Below, one piece after another: positions 12,826 to 26,781 of a stretch of 64,000 bases of DNA (its first letter is position 1; each line of letters begins with the position of its first letter). The notes below the pieces were generated by a model. The model did no database searches and was not told the DNA's origin. It was given only the letters and a program-made list of their open reading frames with translations. Made by a program: the position numbers and the translations under genes. Source of the DNA: Trichuris trichiura (lineage: Eukaryota; Nematoda; Enoplea; Trichinellida; Trichuridae); the NCBI GenBank assembly GCA_037903355.1, contig JBAJFE010000026.1, positions 186,001 through 250,000 on the forward strand, in the 5' to 3' direction.

Positions 12826-15800
12826 TCAGGAGGGCTTTCGGGATTCGTATGCCTCTTCGTCCTCTTGGCTTATGTCGGGAAGTCGCGGCTTCCAATAGCT
12901 AAAGCTCGAAAAACGGGCCGGTTCGAAAAAATCAGGTCCCAATACATTGTCCGGTCCACTTCGGCTCAAAGGAGGGAAAATATGATCAACAAGATCGGTC
13001 AAGTGTTGGTAGCTAAAAAAAATATTAAAACTAGAAGATCAAAGCGAATATAAGCACAACTGCACGTACGATAAGCTCGATAACCTTACCAAAGACTGCA
13101 CTTCGCCACGAGGATTTATAAGGAATATCCTTCGCGGAGGTACGCCCACGGCATTGTAAGCAATAAAATCCTAAACAAAGAAAAATTCCGGATGATGAAG
13201 ACAATGTTGGACAATGGAATTACGTTATGTCGATTTCCAACTCCAGCGTAAAATGGGTTAACGTTTTCGGGAAACAAAGCTCGTATGTCCATCAGGCAGC
13301 TGGTTTTAAAAACTTCGGGAGTTTTCTCTATAATCTCTCTGTAGAAAAAAGGAGGAATTTAAAAAAATGTAAATCGTGCCACTATTACTTCTACCTGTGC
13401 AGAGCAATAATAAGTGACGTAGGCGAAAGAAACACCGGACCAATTGGTAGACCAAGTTTGCCTTGCTTTATCCAACGTAAATAATCTTTTGTCCATTGAC
13501 TTTGACCAATCGCTCGCGCTGACAGATAAATAACTCTATAGCCGTTGTCGACTACACGACTAAAGAATTCGGTAACGCCCGATTGAGTCCACTGGGCTCC
13601 AACCATTGGCAAAATGTGACCAAGAACATCCGACCTATAAAGTAAACAACAAAAACAATTACAACAGACATAAACTAGCACAATCACTCACTTTGTAATC
13701 GTACCGTCAATATCAGAAATGACCAACTTGTCATCCCATCTCCAAAGAAAAATGTGGCACTCACACCAGCAAGTTCCCTGATATTTTGTGGTCACAGAAA
13801 AACGAGCTTTATTGATGCCTCTTACCAGAGGAAGAGTTTTCTAAAATGCCAATACAATGACGAGTTGTTTTTACGATAAGGTAAGAAGCATGCTTGCCAG
13901 TTGCTCGGAAGAAAGTTCAACGCAACGCCTGTAACGACTTCTCATTTGCGAAGCTTTCCTCCGCAAATCGCGCGACGAACTGTTATCCTCCAATTCACTA
14001 TCACTAACCGCGCTACGCATGTCATGTTCGGAGAATCTAAAAGTAAAGCGTCTTTAACACTTCCGATGGCAACGCGCTCGTTTTAAATCACATTACAATC
14101 ACACAGTTTTCAGAAGCTTTCCAAAGCAATACTATTCCATTCCGAAAAGAATTGTTTAATAATAAGAAGAAGAATAAGAAAAATAGAGCAATCACTAGCG
14201 CTTTAAGAAAAGCTACCCAGAACAACAGGACCAGTTGTGATTGAATTTTTTTACTCGCTAAAGATACGCGAAACAAAATTAAGTTGGAATCCTTGAAAGG
14301 AATGTCGACTGACTACTAACTCTGTGAGCAAAAGCTAACAAGTTGATGGTGACTAAAAATGCTGCAAAACACAATTACCTAATCCTATGAACAGCGCAAT
14401 ACGCTTACAGAAAAGAGTTTCAGTTTAATATCCAACGTATAAATAAGTGAAATAACTAAAGATTGAAAGCACAAAGGTGCATAGCAAGCAAATTAGACGC
14501 TCACTGATTACTGTAGGCGAAAGTAAAATCAAGTTCCACTTATCCAAATAGCCGCGCGCAGCGTAAGCATAAGCCTAAAGTCAGGTCCTGTTGGTCCCAA
14601 TAGTTCAGTAGCAGGCCAAGCTTGAACCTAAAATCAGCATTTTATTTAACTTATCCGACTGAGTTTACTTGGACTAACTGAACTTGATTTTAGTTCCTCC
14701 TACAGTATATGCCAAGAATCTAATACAAAAGGTCCAAGAATTCTTTTTTTTCAAAATTGACACCAAGGACTGTAGATGCATTTAAAAAGTTCGCAACTAA
14801 AAAAGCTTACAGCAAAAGACAATCAGAAAAAAGACCACTAAAAAACCAGAAAACGATTATTTCAGCGCCGTTGATTCCGAGCAAAATTATGCAACTGTAT
14901 AAACCGCACTAATGTAGAACAATGGCACTTTGAAAAGGCCATTCGAAATTCCGAAAATCAACAAAAAGCTCTCATACAAGCGTGGGATTTACTAAAGCGA
15001 ATGCATTTCTTACTGGAAGCTCGATGGGCCCAATTAATTATGCATTTACATCATCGGTGAACGATTAACCTGTAGGTTTTTCCACTTAATATGGCAGAAT
15101 CACTTACAGACTTAACCAGTCGGCTGGAAAGCATAAAATTCGAAATTTACCAACTCTGATCGGCAAAATGTCTAGTTAAAATTTTTGGCAATACTAACGC
15201 GGAAGACGTATTCTAAACTGTAAGAACACTATCAATAAAGAATGCCGCGCGCAAAAAGTTCGAGCTTGACAAGTTGTTAATCTACGACCACCGTTGCCAA
15301 CAAATGAACACAGGAAGCAAACCTGCACATCGAAAACATTACTATCTTGGGCCCGCCAAAATCGAGACGGAAGAGTTTTGAGTATTGCGTTGTGCACAGT
15401 AAACGTTTGTCCCGCATCACCAATATCTGCGATTTCAAAACTTGAACTGCCATCAAACTTGCATAAAAAGATAATACAGAAAAAGAACGCGTACAGCCTT
15501 TGAATGACAAAGCTTTTGGCGCTTTAACTTTTCTACGGTTGGACTTGAAAAGCAGACATGTGCAGGAAAGTTTTGTAATTGACTTTTTCGAATAAATATT
15601 GCTTTTAAATTCATCGTGGTAACTACTTGTTGTGTAGTATAAAACATCTTGGACGACTAGCAGTCTCTTCTAACAGTAATAAGAATGACTATCAGTCAAT
15701 GAAGGAATTACTTCAATCAACAAAGCTAAAAGATAAAAACAATCGATGCGCAAAAATTTTACGCCGATACTTGAATTTTTAATTGCCCGCTGCAGCAAAC

Positions 15801-18223
15801 AACTTAGGCAATGGAGCATCGTACCTGCAGATCTATCCTACCGTAGTTTCAAATCGCGCAGGTGCGGCAGATTAGCTTTAACTCACATCTTAATAAGCAG
15901 ATTAGCCTACGGTTATAACTTACCATGAGCAATCGAATGGTCAAGTTAACAATGGATTGCTTACGCTCTAATTATGGACATTTAAGAACCCCTATTAGGA
16001 TTTGCATAATCTTGAAAAGCAGCTATACCTCATTTGAACAAAAAAATTGTGTGAAACAGTTAAAACTAAGTTGGCTTGGAGCATGTCCGCCCATATTGCA
16101 AATTTTACCTTGAATATGGCGCAGCTTTTGGCTCAAATGGATACACAGCCCTCGAAGAACCTTTAGCTTGAGTCGACGTTTGGCTGACATTGGTTAAGGG
16201 AACTTTATCCTGAAATAATGATAAAATAAAGCGATAGTATTGCAGAGATGATAATAACCTGGTTGGCCGCGTTGTCGTAAGCTCTTCGGCGCCATGAGAA
16301 CCATGAACTCACGCCTCCAGTGACAATGACGTCTGATGTACCTGCGTGAGGTTGTTCGGTTCCCCCGTTTGAAGTTTTAGCTTCCATAAACGGTTCCAAT
16401 GGTTGACCAAACACAACGGAAGCTACAATGCTGGCCAAACCGAATTTACCGGGATAGAACCTTCAATGAACATCATTTATTCAAATGGATTACTGTATGT
16501 CTACTCTAATGAAAGGCGTTTACTTGTCATTCAGTCTTACTACGAGCTGCGGATCAAAGAGAATCGACGGATCCTTGGTAAGCTGTTCCAAGGTAATCTT
16601 CTTTTCATTAAAATCATCCATTGATAATTTCTCGTAATGTTCTTCTACAACACGATTGCCACACAGGGATAAACTAGCCTCTCTCAGCCTAAAGAGTAGT
16701 ACAGTTTAAGCAACGCCAAATGATAAATATGTAAATAAAGTTAACAGACCTCATTTCCTGTCTGATATCATCGTCACCGCGGTCACTTGCCGGCCTGCTG
16801 CTATATCCAGCGTCATCGCCACTTTTTCGAGACAATGGCCTTAAGTCATCCGAATCCTGTGCGCCGAATTCCATCAAAGCTGCGACAACTTTACGTGTGT
16901 TCACTACTCACTGTATCGCTAGTAACATTCTCTCCTTCCGTCGCGTCAGTTGAACCTCCTTCTTCGGACAATTCAGGCACTATCATTTCCGGTCGAGGTT
17001 TAGGAAGGTAACGAGTAACAGCGGTAGGACTCATTGTCTCCAAGTCTTGCAAATATACGGCATCTTCGACGGGTCTTTGTTTTCCGGTACCTCGAATCAA
17101 ACTGCCCAACTGCCAAAGTTTCCAACCTGACGATGGTTCTACGAAAATGACGAAAACAGCTAACAAAACTCCAATAAGCCAAATTAATGAGTGCATACCG
17201 TCGATCTTCAATGCCTCTTCCTTTTTTGGTATATGCTCGGCACATTTAAAATTTTTGGCCTCTTCCAGAACCTTTCCAAGAGCAGCTCCTTCCTTTCTTA
17301 CTTGTTCCACACGCTGCTTCTCCTCTTCGCTCATTCCATGCGTGAGGTCATCCGCCGCTGAACCTGACCTAAAAATTCAAAACATTATTAAACATTTACA
17401 TAAATACAAATTACTACAATATACCGACTGGAACTATCTTGCACTTTGGCCGCTTGCAATAGACCTGATTTCTTTGCACGCCAACCTGCGTCGAATGAAT
17501 GGCAAAGATTGTGAGGCGTACCCAAGGGGGCGCTAGTTTCCTGAGCAGCTATTTTCGAAGGAATGCAACCCTTAAAGAGAGGAAATTAACAGATGCGTAT
17601 AAAGCATGTTTTCATACCTCGCTGGCGCTCCTGTAATGAGGTGATAAATTTCCCAAAGTCAACTTGTCACCTGAACTTAGACGACTTCGCTTTTTGACTG
17701 AAGGAAAAGATTCCCCGCCGGAATGTTCCGTAAGGTTTGAAGAGGTAGATACGACACGTTCTTTACTTAGGCAGCTCTGAACACCAGAACTTTGACATTC
17801 GATTTCCGACGATGAAACAGCAGCTGCTTCGCCATTATTTACCTAAACGTCAGAGATAATAAAATCATGCTCTATAGGCCACACCATCACCACCGCCTAC
17901 CGCATCAGTTAGTCTGTCTAGAAAGAAAGCTTCACCGGTATCGCTAAGTTTCATGTATATATTCACCAATTGATCATTTATGGAAATATCAACCTAGCAA
18001 AAATGGAACCAATAATCAATGACGTAACTAGCTGGAAACTTACTATCTTCTCGCGGCTGCGAAGCACTCCCATTTTCCCAAAGCGAACGTAGAAAGACGA
18101 TCCAATATAGCTGCCATTAGGCTGCTCAATCACCAGTACGTCAACGGCTCCGGTCAATGTTGCCGGATTTATTTCGTTGTAAAAGTCGCGAAAAGTCGAT
18201 ATCATTCGCGAGAACGACTGCAT
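12826..18223 (-). CDS. lpin-1: lipin, phosphatidate phosphatase
   Basis: Lipin converts phosphatidate to diacylglycerol (Mg2+-dependent) at the ER and nuclear envelope and also acts as a transcriptional co-regulator. The N-LIP domain starts at 18223 with the conserved [20 protein letters not shown] and [15 protein letters not shown] basic KKRSR (near 17.7 kb) matches the nuclear-localisation patch. The middle part shows VYLQDLETM (17.05 kb), [20 protein letters not shown] (16.57 kb) and [12 protein letters not shown] (16.3 kb). The catalytic C-LIP/HAD domain has [26 protein letters not shown] (13.7 kb, DxDxT motif intact), [22 protein letters not shown] (13.5 kb), [20 protein letters not shown] (13.27 kb) and the end [10 protein letters not shown]...ESRKPS (stop 12826-12828). 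A long intron (14.03-16.10 kb) contains a MITE-like repeat. The identity is secure, though the exact exon set in the middle part is less so. Confidence 0.95.
14570..14707. mobile_element. MITE-like element, TACTGTAG family, degenerate copy
   Basis: Its right end CTTGATTTTAGTTCCTCCTA followed by CAGTA matches the right end of the element at 39625-39814, and its left part CTAAAGTCAGGTCCTGTTGG matches that element's CTAAAATCAGGCTCTGCTGG. It lies in a long lipin intron. The left terminus is eroded. Confidence 0.6.
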
Positions 18224-20268
18224 ACCGATTGCGAATTGCCAAAAGGGGAAATAATCACCAGGAAGCGAGCCGAAGGAAATTTAACCTGCCAGCTTCAAGG
18301 TGCAGCGCCTTACGCGCCACCTCCTAAAAATTAAGCTTAAAACAAAACAATAACAACAGCTTAAGGCTGTCTGTTCTGGTGAGGCTTGCAAAAGCGCGGG
18401 GCGATGAAAAGCTGATTTAAAAAGTTAAAATCGAAGCAAAAGAATCAGCAGGCTATTTTTGCACATGTGACAACGTCGCGTCAATTGCATTACGGTTGGT
18501 TGCAACTGGCTTTTTCGAACAAGCCGGCCGGCGAGAAAGAAAGCAAAACCGCTGTTCTATCTTTGGCGCTCAACGCGGGTCATGTACAACCAAATAGGCG
18601 AATTGTTTGCTAGTCTCAATCTCGAGCGAAAATATAAGTAAACAAAGTAAAGCGTCAAGCGAAAGCGCGAACGTTTGCATTGCAAATAGTGCGCAATAAG
18701 TTGTTTACCTGCATTGCGCTTTTCCAAATTGCAGCCGCGCGGAAAGACCAAAATTCCCCGGAACGAAACGTCCAGTTCCGAAGGAAAGCCTACAAATGAA
18801 GCTCAAGTTCAAATAGTACAGTAGTACAGATGCCACGCGGTTATCTGCCACGTTGGTCTATTGGTACGCGTTAAAAGCGGTGCTATTCCTCGGTTCGATG
18901 GGTGTCACCTTCGAATAAGATAAGAGAAGTCGGCAGTCCTGAGCGTCGTATTGGAAAAATGTTAGTGCCTGTTGTCGTTTCCGATAATCGTTTATGGCTG
19001 CCGTCGTCCTCGTCGCGAAGAGCGACCGCAAATTACTGGCGAAGGTAAGCAGATTTTGAATCGATGTTCGATTTTGACATATCCTTTTATGGCTATTCTA
19101 GCGATTACGTCATTTTCTCCCTGCGCTTTCCGCTTCTTTTAATTTTCAAAACGCTTATCCATCGTCCTTGTCGAACAGAAAGCACAGCCTCGAACGAGCT
19201 TTCTCAAAGCTTTGTTCGTTGAAGTCTTTAATTGATTCTGGATAAAGCCACCGTGCATATTTACGCAGCTGGCACGTCTGTAATTTATCTCTAACTTTCA
19301 ATAAGCTTTCAGAGGTTTCCTAAACCGAAAACGCGTCAAACAGTTGTATTAGCAAGCCGCTAACCTTGCAGCTTTGCTTAGGCTTAAAGTAACTTAAAGT
19401 CTGATACTGTATACGGCAAAACGTAACAGTCAACATGCTCCATATTAGTCCGTTTAAATGACAGTTCAAATGGAATAAATGGAAAGTTGTCTCATCTTTA
19501 GGTGGAACATGTTTATCATGGTTCCATTCAAGAATGAGACGAAATTATAGAGCAACTAGGAAGCAGCAATGATGTCATTAGCTGTGTCGACTGTTTGCAT
19601 ACATTTGTATTATACTTTCGCATGCTCGTATTATTTTCTTGGTAGATACAATTTGTTCTTTTTATCCAATTGCTTCAGGCTTACTGGAGAAGTTGTTTAT
19701 AAGCTATCTTTCCCAAAAGCTGAACGTCCTCCAAGATGAAAAATTGATAGTCAGGTTAGTACTTTATTGATTCACGTTTACTTTTAAAGGAGTGCCCTAT
19801 GTTGCACCTCATTTTCGCGCGTAACAATAATAAGCGTAATGTTTTAGTTTTCTTTTTACATTGTGTCACAAACGCTACCTTCTATAATTTCATTCGGCAA
19901 GGTATACGGTAAAAAATATCTGAAACCTAGCTTATTTCTCCATATTAATTCGGCAGATTTTGAAAATTTAAAAATCAGCGCCGAAAGATATTTGCTATCA
20001 CGATGACTGTCTCTGGTGTTGGCCGATCAATGTCATTTTGATCGAGCTGTCAAAACGAGACTATATAAATTACGCAGCCTACAAACAATTCGGCTTTCCT
20101 TATTGTTCCAATGGTTCGCGTACAATTTTATAGGTTTTAAAAAATTGTATATAATTGTACTAATCCGTTTATCTTCGTGTTATTTAAGTAGATTCTTTAG
20201 CCCCGAATGGGCTTTTAAATTTTGAACGTTTTTACCTTATAACTTTTTAGCGTATATATTTTGGCGCA
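18224..20268. other. divergent intergenic region between lipin and PIG-C
   Basis: This is the shared upstream region of two divergent genes. A possible first exon on the plus strand at 18994 (MAAVVLVAKSDRKLLAK followed by GTAAGC) could not be joined in frame to later sequence. A second open stretch near 19.68-19.75 kb (LLEKLFISYLSQKLNVLQDE) also ends in a donor-like GTTAGT but cannot be joined to it. The PIG-C ATG is preceded 18 nt upstream by a splice acceptor (ACTTTTTAG). A copy of a dispersed repeat lies at 19553-19625. Confidence 0.4.
19553..19625 (+). repeat. dispersed repeat, copy 1
   Basis: ACTAGGAAGCAGCAATGATG and, further on, TTGCATACATTTGTATTATA recur with few changes at 22312-22375 on the same strand. 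Weaker similarity (TTCAAGAAT) extends upstream in both. The two copies flank the PIG-C gene. Confidence 0.6.
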
Positions 20269-21578
20269 ATGTCAAGGTGCGGAAGAACACATACGAAGCG
20301 TTTAAGCTGCGAAGACGCGTTACTGTGGAAACGCATACTTTACGCGAAACAACCATTTCCGGACAATTATTGCGGTCCGGAATTTATGCATTTTTTGAGG
20401 AAGAATGGTAACCAATGTCGCTTGAAACAAAACTCTTCGTTGACAGCTTTCAAATGCATTTTTGCTCTTCGTAGCTTTGAAAGAGAGCGTAGAAATTGTA
20501 CATTGCTTTAACCAATTTTCCTTCCATATTTGTAGAGAATATAAAGCTGTGGACTTTCAGAGAAGCGCTGGTCGGTTCCTGCTACTTAATGCAGCACGTC
20601 AGTTCCGTTTTGCTGTTTGTAATTCTATTCAGTTGCAACTATTACGGTTGGATCAGTTGGCAGTTAGTTTTGTTGATCAACACTTTTTGCTTTGCCATTG
20701 GTTATCCATTCTATTTGTGGTTGGTTAGCTCCAACGACGGTTTGCCGCGCCATATGAAACGTAATTTTCAAAAATTTCCATGTAGGGCGAAAAGTCTTTT
20801 TATTTCTTCTTTCTATTTTCAGCCATTTACCATTTGAAGACGGGACTTATGTACGTTGGATACACGTACGCGATCAGTCCCGTGTGCCAAACTTTGACAG
20901 CAACAGTTAGTACCGACAGTATTATTGCCACAGCGTCGCTAATGTTCTTTGTAAGTTTGGTTTTCTACAACTACGGCTGCAATGTCTACGTGTAAGTCCA
21001 TAAATGGAACTTTTCATATCTTTCTTTCAATCATCATTATTTCGCATCTTCAGCGTAAGCAAAGCGTTATCTCTCAATGCCGCAATGTTTGCAACCATTT
21101 GCCTAATATCACGACTGCCCAGCAGCAATGAAGCTTTCGTTATGCTTATTAATTTCATTGCCATATTCGTGCTGTGGCCGATTGTTCGTCAAAAATTTCA
21201 AGTAACGACAATTCCTCAATTTACGTTTCAAATGTGGCATTTCACTTAGGAATGCTTTCCAAAATCCATAATTCCGTGCACAATTCTGCTTGCCATTAGC
21301 GTTGTCGTTGGTTTGGCTCAGTGGTCGTACGTAATGGCTACCGTATACGTCATTGTACATTTGATTGTGTCGCTTGCCTGCACTTGGCTATTCATCGCAA
21401 TGCAGCCTTTAAAAAGGTTTAAAAATTCATAATCTGCTTACCCACCTTTGATAACTTCCTATTTAGGACTCTTCATGGCCCGTGGGACGAAGCAGTTGTC
21501 TATGACGACGATACGAATAAGACCGCCTTTTCCGAAGAGTCAAATCATCCCAAAAACAACATGCGGTGGATAAGATAG
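20269..21578 (+). CDS. PIGC: PIG-C / GPI2, GPI N-acetylglucosaminyltransferase subunit
   Basis: Six exons (20269-20407, 20536-20760, 20823-20991, 21054-21201, 21250-21416, 21467-21578) join in frame to 319 residues; human PIG-C has 297. PIG-C is an ER multi-pass subunit of the complex that adds GlcNAc to phosphatidylinositol, the first step of GPI-anchor synthesis. Conserved blocks are WKRILYAKQPFPDNY at the N-terminus, GYTYAISPVCQTLTATVSTD in the middle, SLNAAMFATICLISRLPSS, and TLHGPWDEA near the end. Between these lie several hydrophobic membrane segments. The ATG follows a splice acceptor by 18 nt. The window also encodes a likely GPI-anchored client (60.0-61.3 kb). The identity is secure. 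Confidence 0.93.
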
Positions 21579-23183
21579 CATCAATGTCTTTGCTCCAATT
21601 CAACAAAGCGATGCCTTTTATAGCGGTGGTTGAAACAGCAGAAACTGACGAAGATAACGCTGATGGCGGTGCGATCGAAAGAGAAAAAGAAAGGCAACAA
21701 TGTCCCTTCACTCATTGGTTCTTTGAATTACCAAACGCTCAATCAACACTTGCTCATTCAACAGTGACGATGCGATTATCATTTGGGCATTGCGCTTTGA
21801 AAGAGAACAACTATTGGAAAGTTCGCTTTTTTCATCACTTATTTCAATGCTTGAACGAAGAGCCAATATGAAAAGGCGGAAGTAGGACACCAAAGCGTAG
21901 AACATTGAAGCTTAGCCGTGATCGTGGCCGACTAAAGATTCTCAGGTTCAGCCAAGTTAGTGATGGTGCTAAAGTTCAAACATTTAAATGCCTCGTTTGA
22001 TTCGCTGCCATTCCTTTTCTCCACAGTAAAAAAAACTTCTTATTGAACTTTGCATTTGGAACAGTTGATAAGTAATGGTTGTATTTTACTTCTTCACGCG
22101 AAAATAACCCGTTGTGTGAATGTTAAAACTTTTAATAGTACAGCTGTCTATCGGAACATGGCGGGTCACGTCGTCGCCTTGTTCGTTAGGAGAATGTTCC
22201 ATTTCGGCAAATAAAGGAAGCAGTGCGACTTTGGAGCCGATCTAACTTGTTCCTTTTCGTTGTAATCATCCTTGTCGCGATCAGCTTCAAGAATAACAGA
22301 CAGGAGTATGACTAGGAAGCAGCAACGATGAGTCACTAGTTATGCATATTTTTCTTTGCATACATTTGTACTACAGTTCATAACATAGTGCACTTTAACA
22401 TGTCGATTTTTTCGTCTTGACCTATTCCCGCAGGTTCTGATATTCGTTGTCCATTAAGCGTTCACCCGTAAGTATTTTCTGTTTTTAAGACATTGCTACC
22501 AACCACCGAGGAAACTGTATTTCGACTTAACTGTCATCAGGTAAGCACTACGGAAAGCATACTGTACCAGCCATGATGTCTACATGTAAAATGTCTTACA
22601 ACACAGCGTCAACAAAGGCGAGGAAGTTAAATGTGAGCAATTTTGTTTACATGTCGATTAATCAATGGACATCATTGCCATGAAAGAGCAACGCTGAAAG
22701 AATGAGCTGAGAGAAATACTTATAAGACGAAAGTTGAAAACCCCTCGTTACTTTGCTGCAGCAATTTGAAGTTAACGAGAGAAATGGCATCGCTTAAAAT
22801 GTTTAAAAGAAAAAGTGGAAGATTTGTTTGGATATCAGCTGCCCCTAATCATATTTGCATTAATCTAAAAATGAAAAAAATGCTCACTTACCAATCCAGT
22901 CAGCTGTCCGGCAAAGACGAAAAAGTACAAATGCCGTTTGGATAAACCGTGGTGAATTAACTTCGTTCTTGTAAGGAATGGCCAACTGTAGACTCAAGTA
23001 CTGCTTAAACCAACTTTCAGAAAGCGGCAGTCGAATTGTCACTTCTTGAATTAATCAATACGCGCAGCCGGCAGAGTATGTCTTTATCGACATAAAGCTA
23101 TACAGTGCGGCGATGACAGTTTTTGCGCTAAGAAAAAAGCATAACAACAAGCTTACCAAGCCCGTTTAAAATTGAAACCACGG
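21579..23183. other. convergent intergenic region, PIG-C and mitochondrial carrier
   Basis: Mostly 3' flanks of two convergent genes. An open frame at 21566-21871 overlaps the PIG-C end in another frame and shows no family features. A dispersed repeat copy lies at 22312-22375. Nothing else was recognised. Confidence 0.5.
22312..22375 (+). repeat. dispersed repeat, copy 2
   Basis: ACTAGGAAGCAGCAACGATG then TTGCATACATTTGTACTACA, matching 19553-19625 on the same strand. Confidence 0.6.
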
Positions 23184-25714
<2,531 letters not shown>

Positions 25715-26781
25715 AAATGCCGAAATAGAAAATCATTCACTCAATATATAACAATTATTTATAAACAAATGATTCCAAACGAATAGTTAGTTCACCAGGC
25801 CGCGTAGTTCAACATACTTACAGTAATTCGGAATAACAAGTACATAGAGTACTATAAGTTTTTGAAAACGTTCCAAACGGCTTTATGCAACGTGTACGCT
25901 TAACCTATCCTGCTAATATTCGCAATATTGTCTAGTTGTAATAATAATTACGGCTTCTTAGGAACAATTTCGAAATTACACCAGTGGCGAGCGAAAACAA
26001 ACAACGAAGGTATCGCTGCCTCTGCTAACAATATAGGAAAAATTTTCAGCTTTTCTACAGTAACGCGCGTAAAAAACTATTTGCTTAAGGACATTATCTT
26101 CTCCTCCAAAGTTGACACAACTTCGGTCAACTTTGCCAGGCAAACACTTTGATTTACATAAGCAAAAAAACGTAAAATATGAGCTGCAATAGCAACTGCA
26201 TTCTATGTTTGAAATTAGCGCTTAAAGTGACAAAGCTGATTGGAATACTGTTGTACAGATGCAACGCAGCCTGAAAAATAGTTGGGGATAAAACGTTTTC
26301 ACTATAATACAAAATCGAAAATGACGCTCACATACGCGAGGTTCATTCACTGCTCGGACAAGTTAAGGGAGCTATTGTGAATAGACTGCCGAAATCGACA
26401 AAGCCATGGAAATCGGTTGAGATGGCGACGTGAACATTGCACTAGCGACGTTGCGCTTCGACATGAGCTCATTTCGCGCCGGAAAAACGTCGACAAGTCG
26501 TAGCTGCGTAAAAGAGCAATTTTTTAAGCGAAGAACTACAGAAAGCCAAACCAAAGATGACAAAAATCACCTTAAGCAATGACTTAAGCGAACGTGTAGC
26601 GCTTCGGTAATGAAAATCGCCCTTAAAAGCTGAAAGCACAATAAAACTATGCGAATTGTCGAGTTAACGGGTAAAGCGAAATTGAAACAACAATGCTGCA
26701 ACTGACGCGAACTCGTACGGCGGCAAATGACAACGCGCGAAGGAGAAGAAAGAAAACGAAAAGATTTCTTAAAAACATCAC
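25715..26781. other. intergenic, nothing recognised
   Basis: AT-rich region between the carrier's 5' end and the cullin-3 stop codon. No coding exon, hairpin or repeat family member was recognised. Confidence 0.5.

Noticed and set aside
18850..18915. tRNA-like sequence (A-box-like TGGTCTATTGG, B-box-like GGTTCGATGGG).
   Set aside because: The T-arm stem does not pair (expected C61 is G), and no acceptor or anticodon stem could be formed. At best a decayed tRNA-derived fragment.
18994..19044. Possible first exon MAAVVLVAKSDRKLLAK with a good donor.
   Set aside because: No downstream exon could be joined in frame, and the PIG-C start is well supported without it. Too short to support alone.
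21463..21871. Open frames on both strands over and just after the PIG-C end.
   Set aside because: They overlap the last PIG-C exon or its 3' flank in other frames and have no recognisable features.
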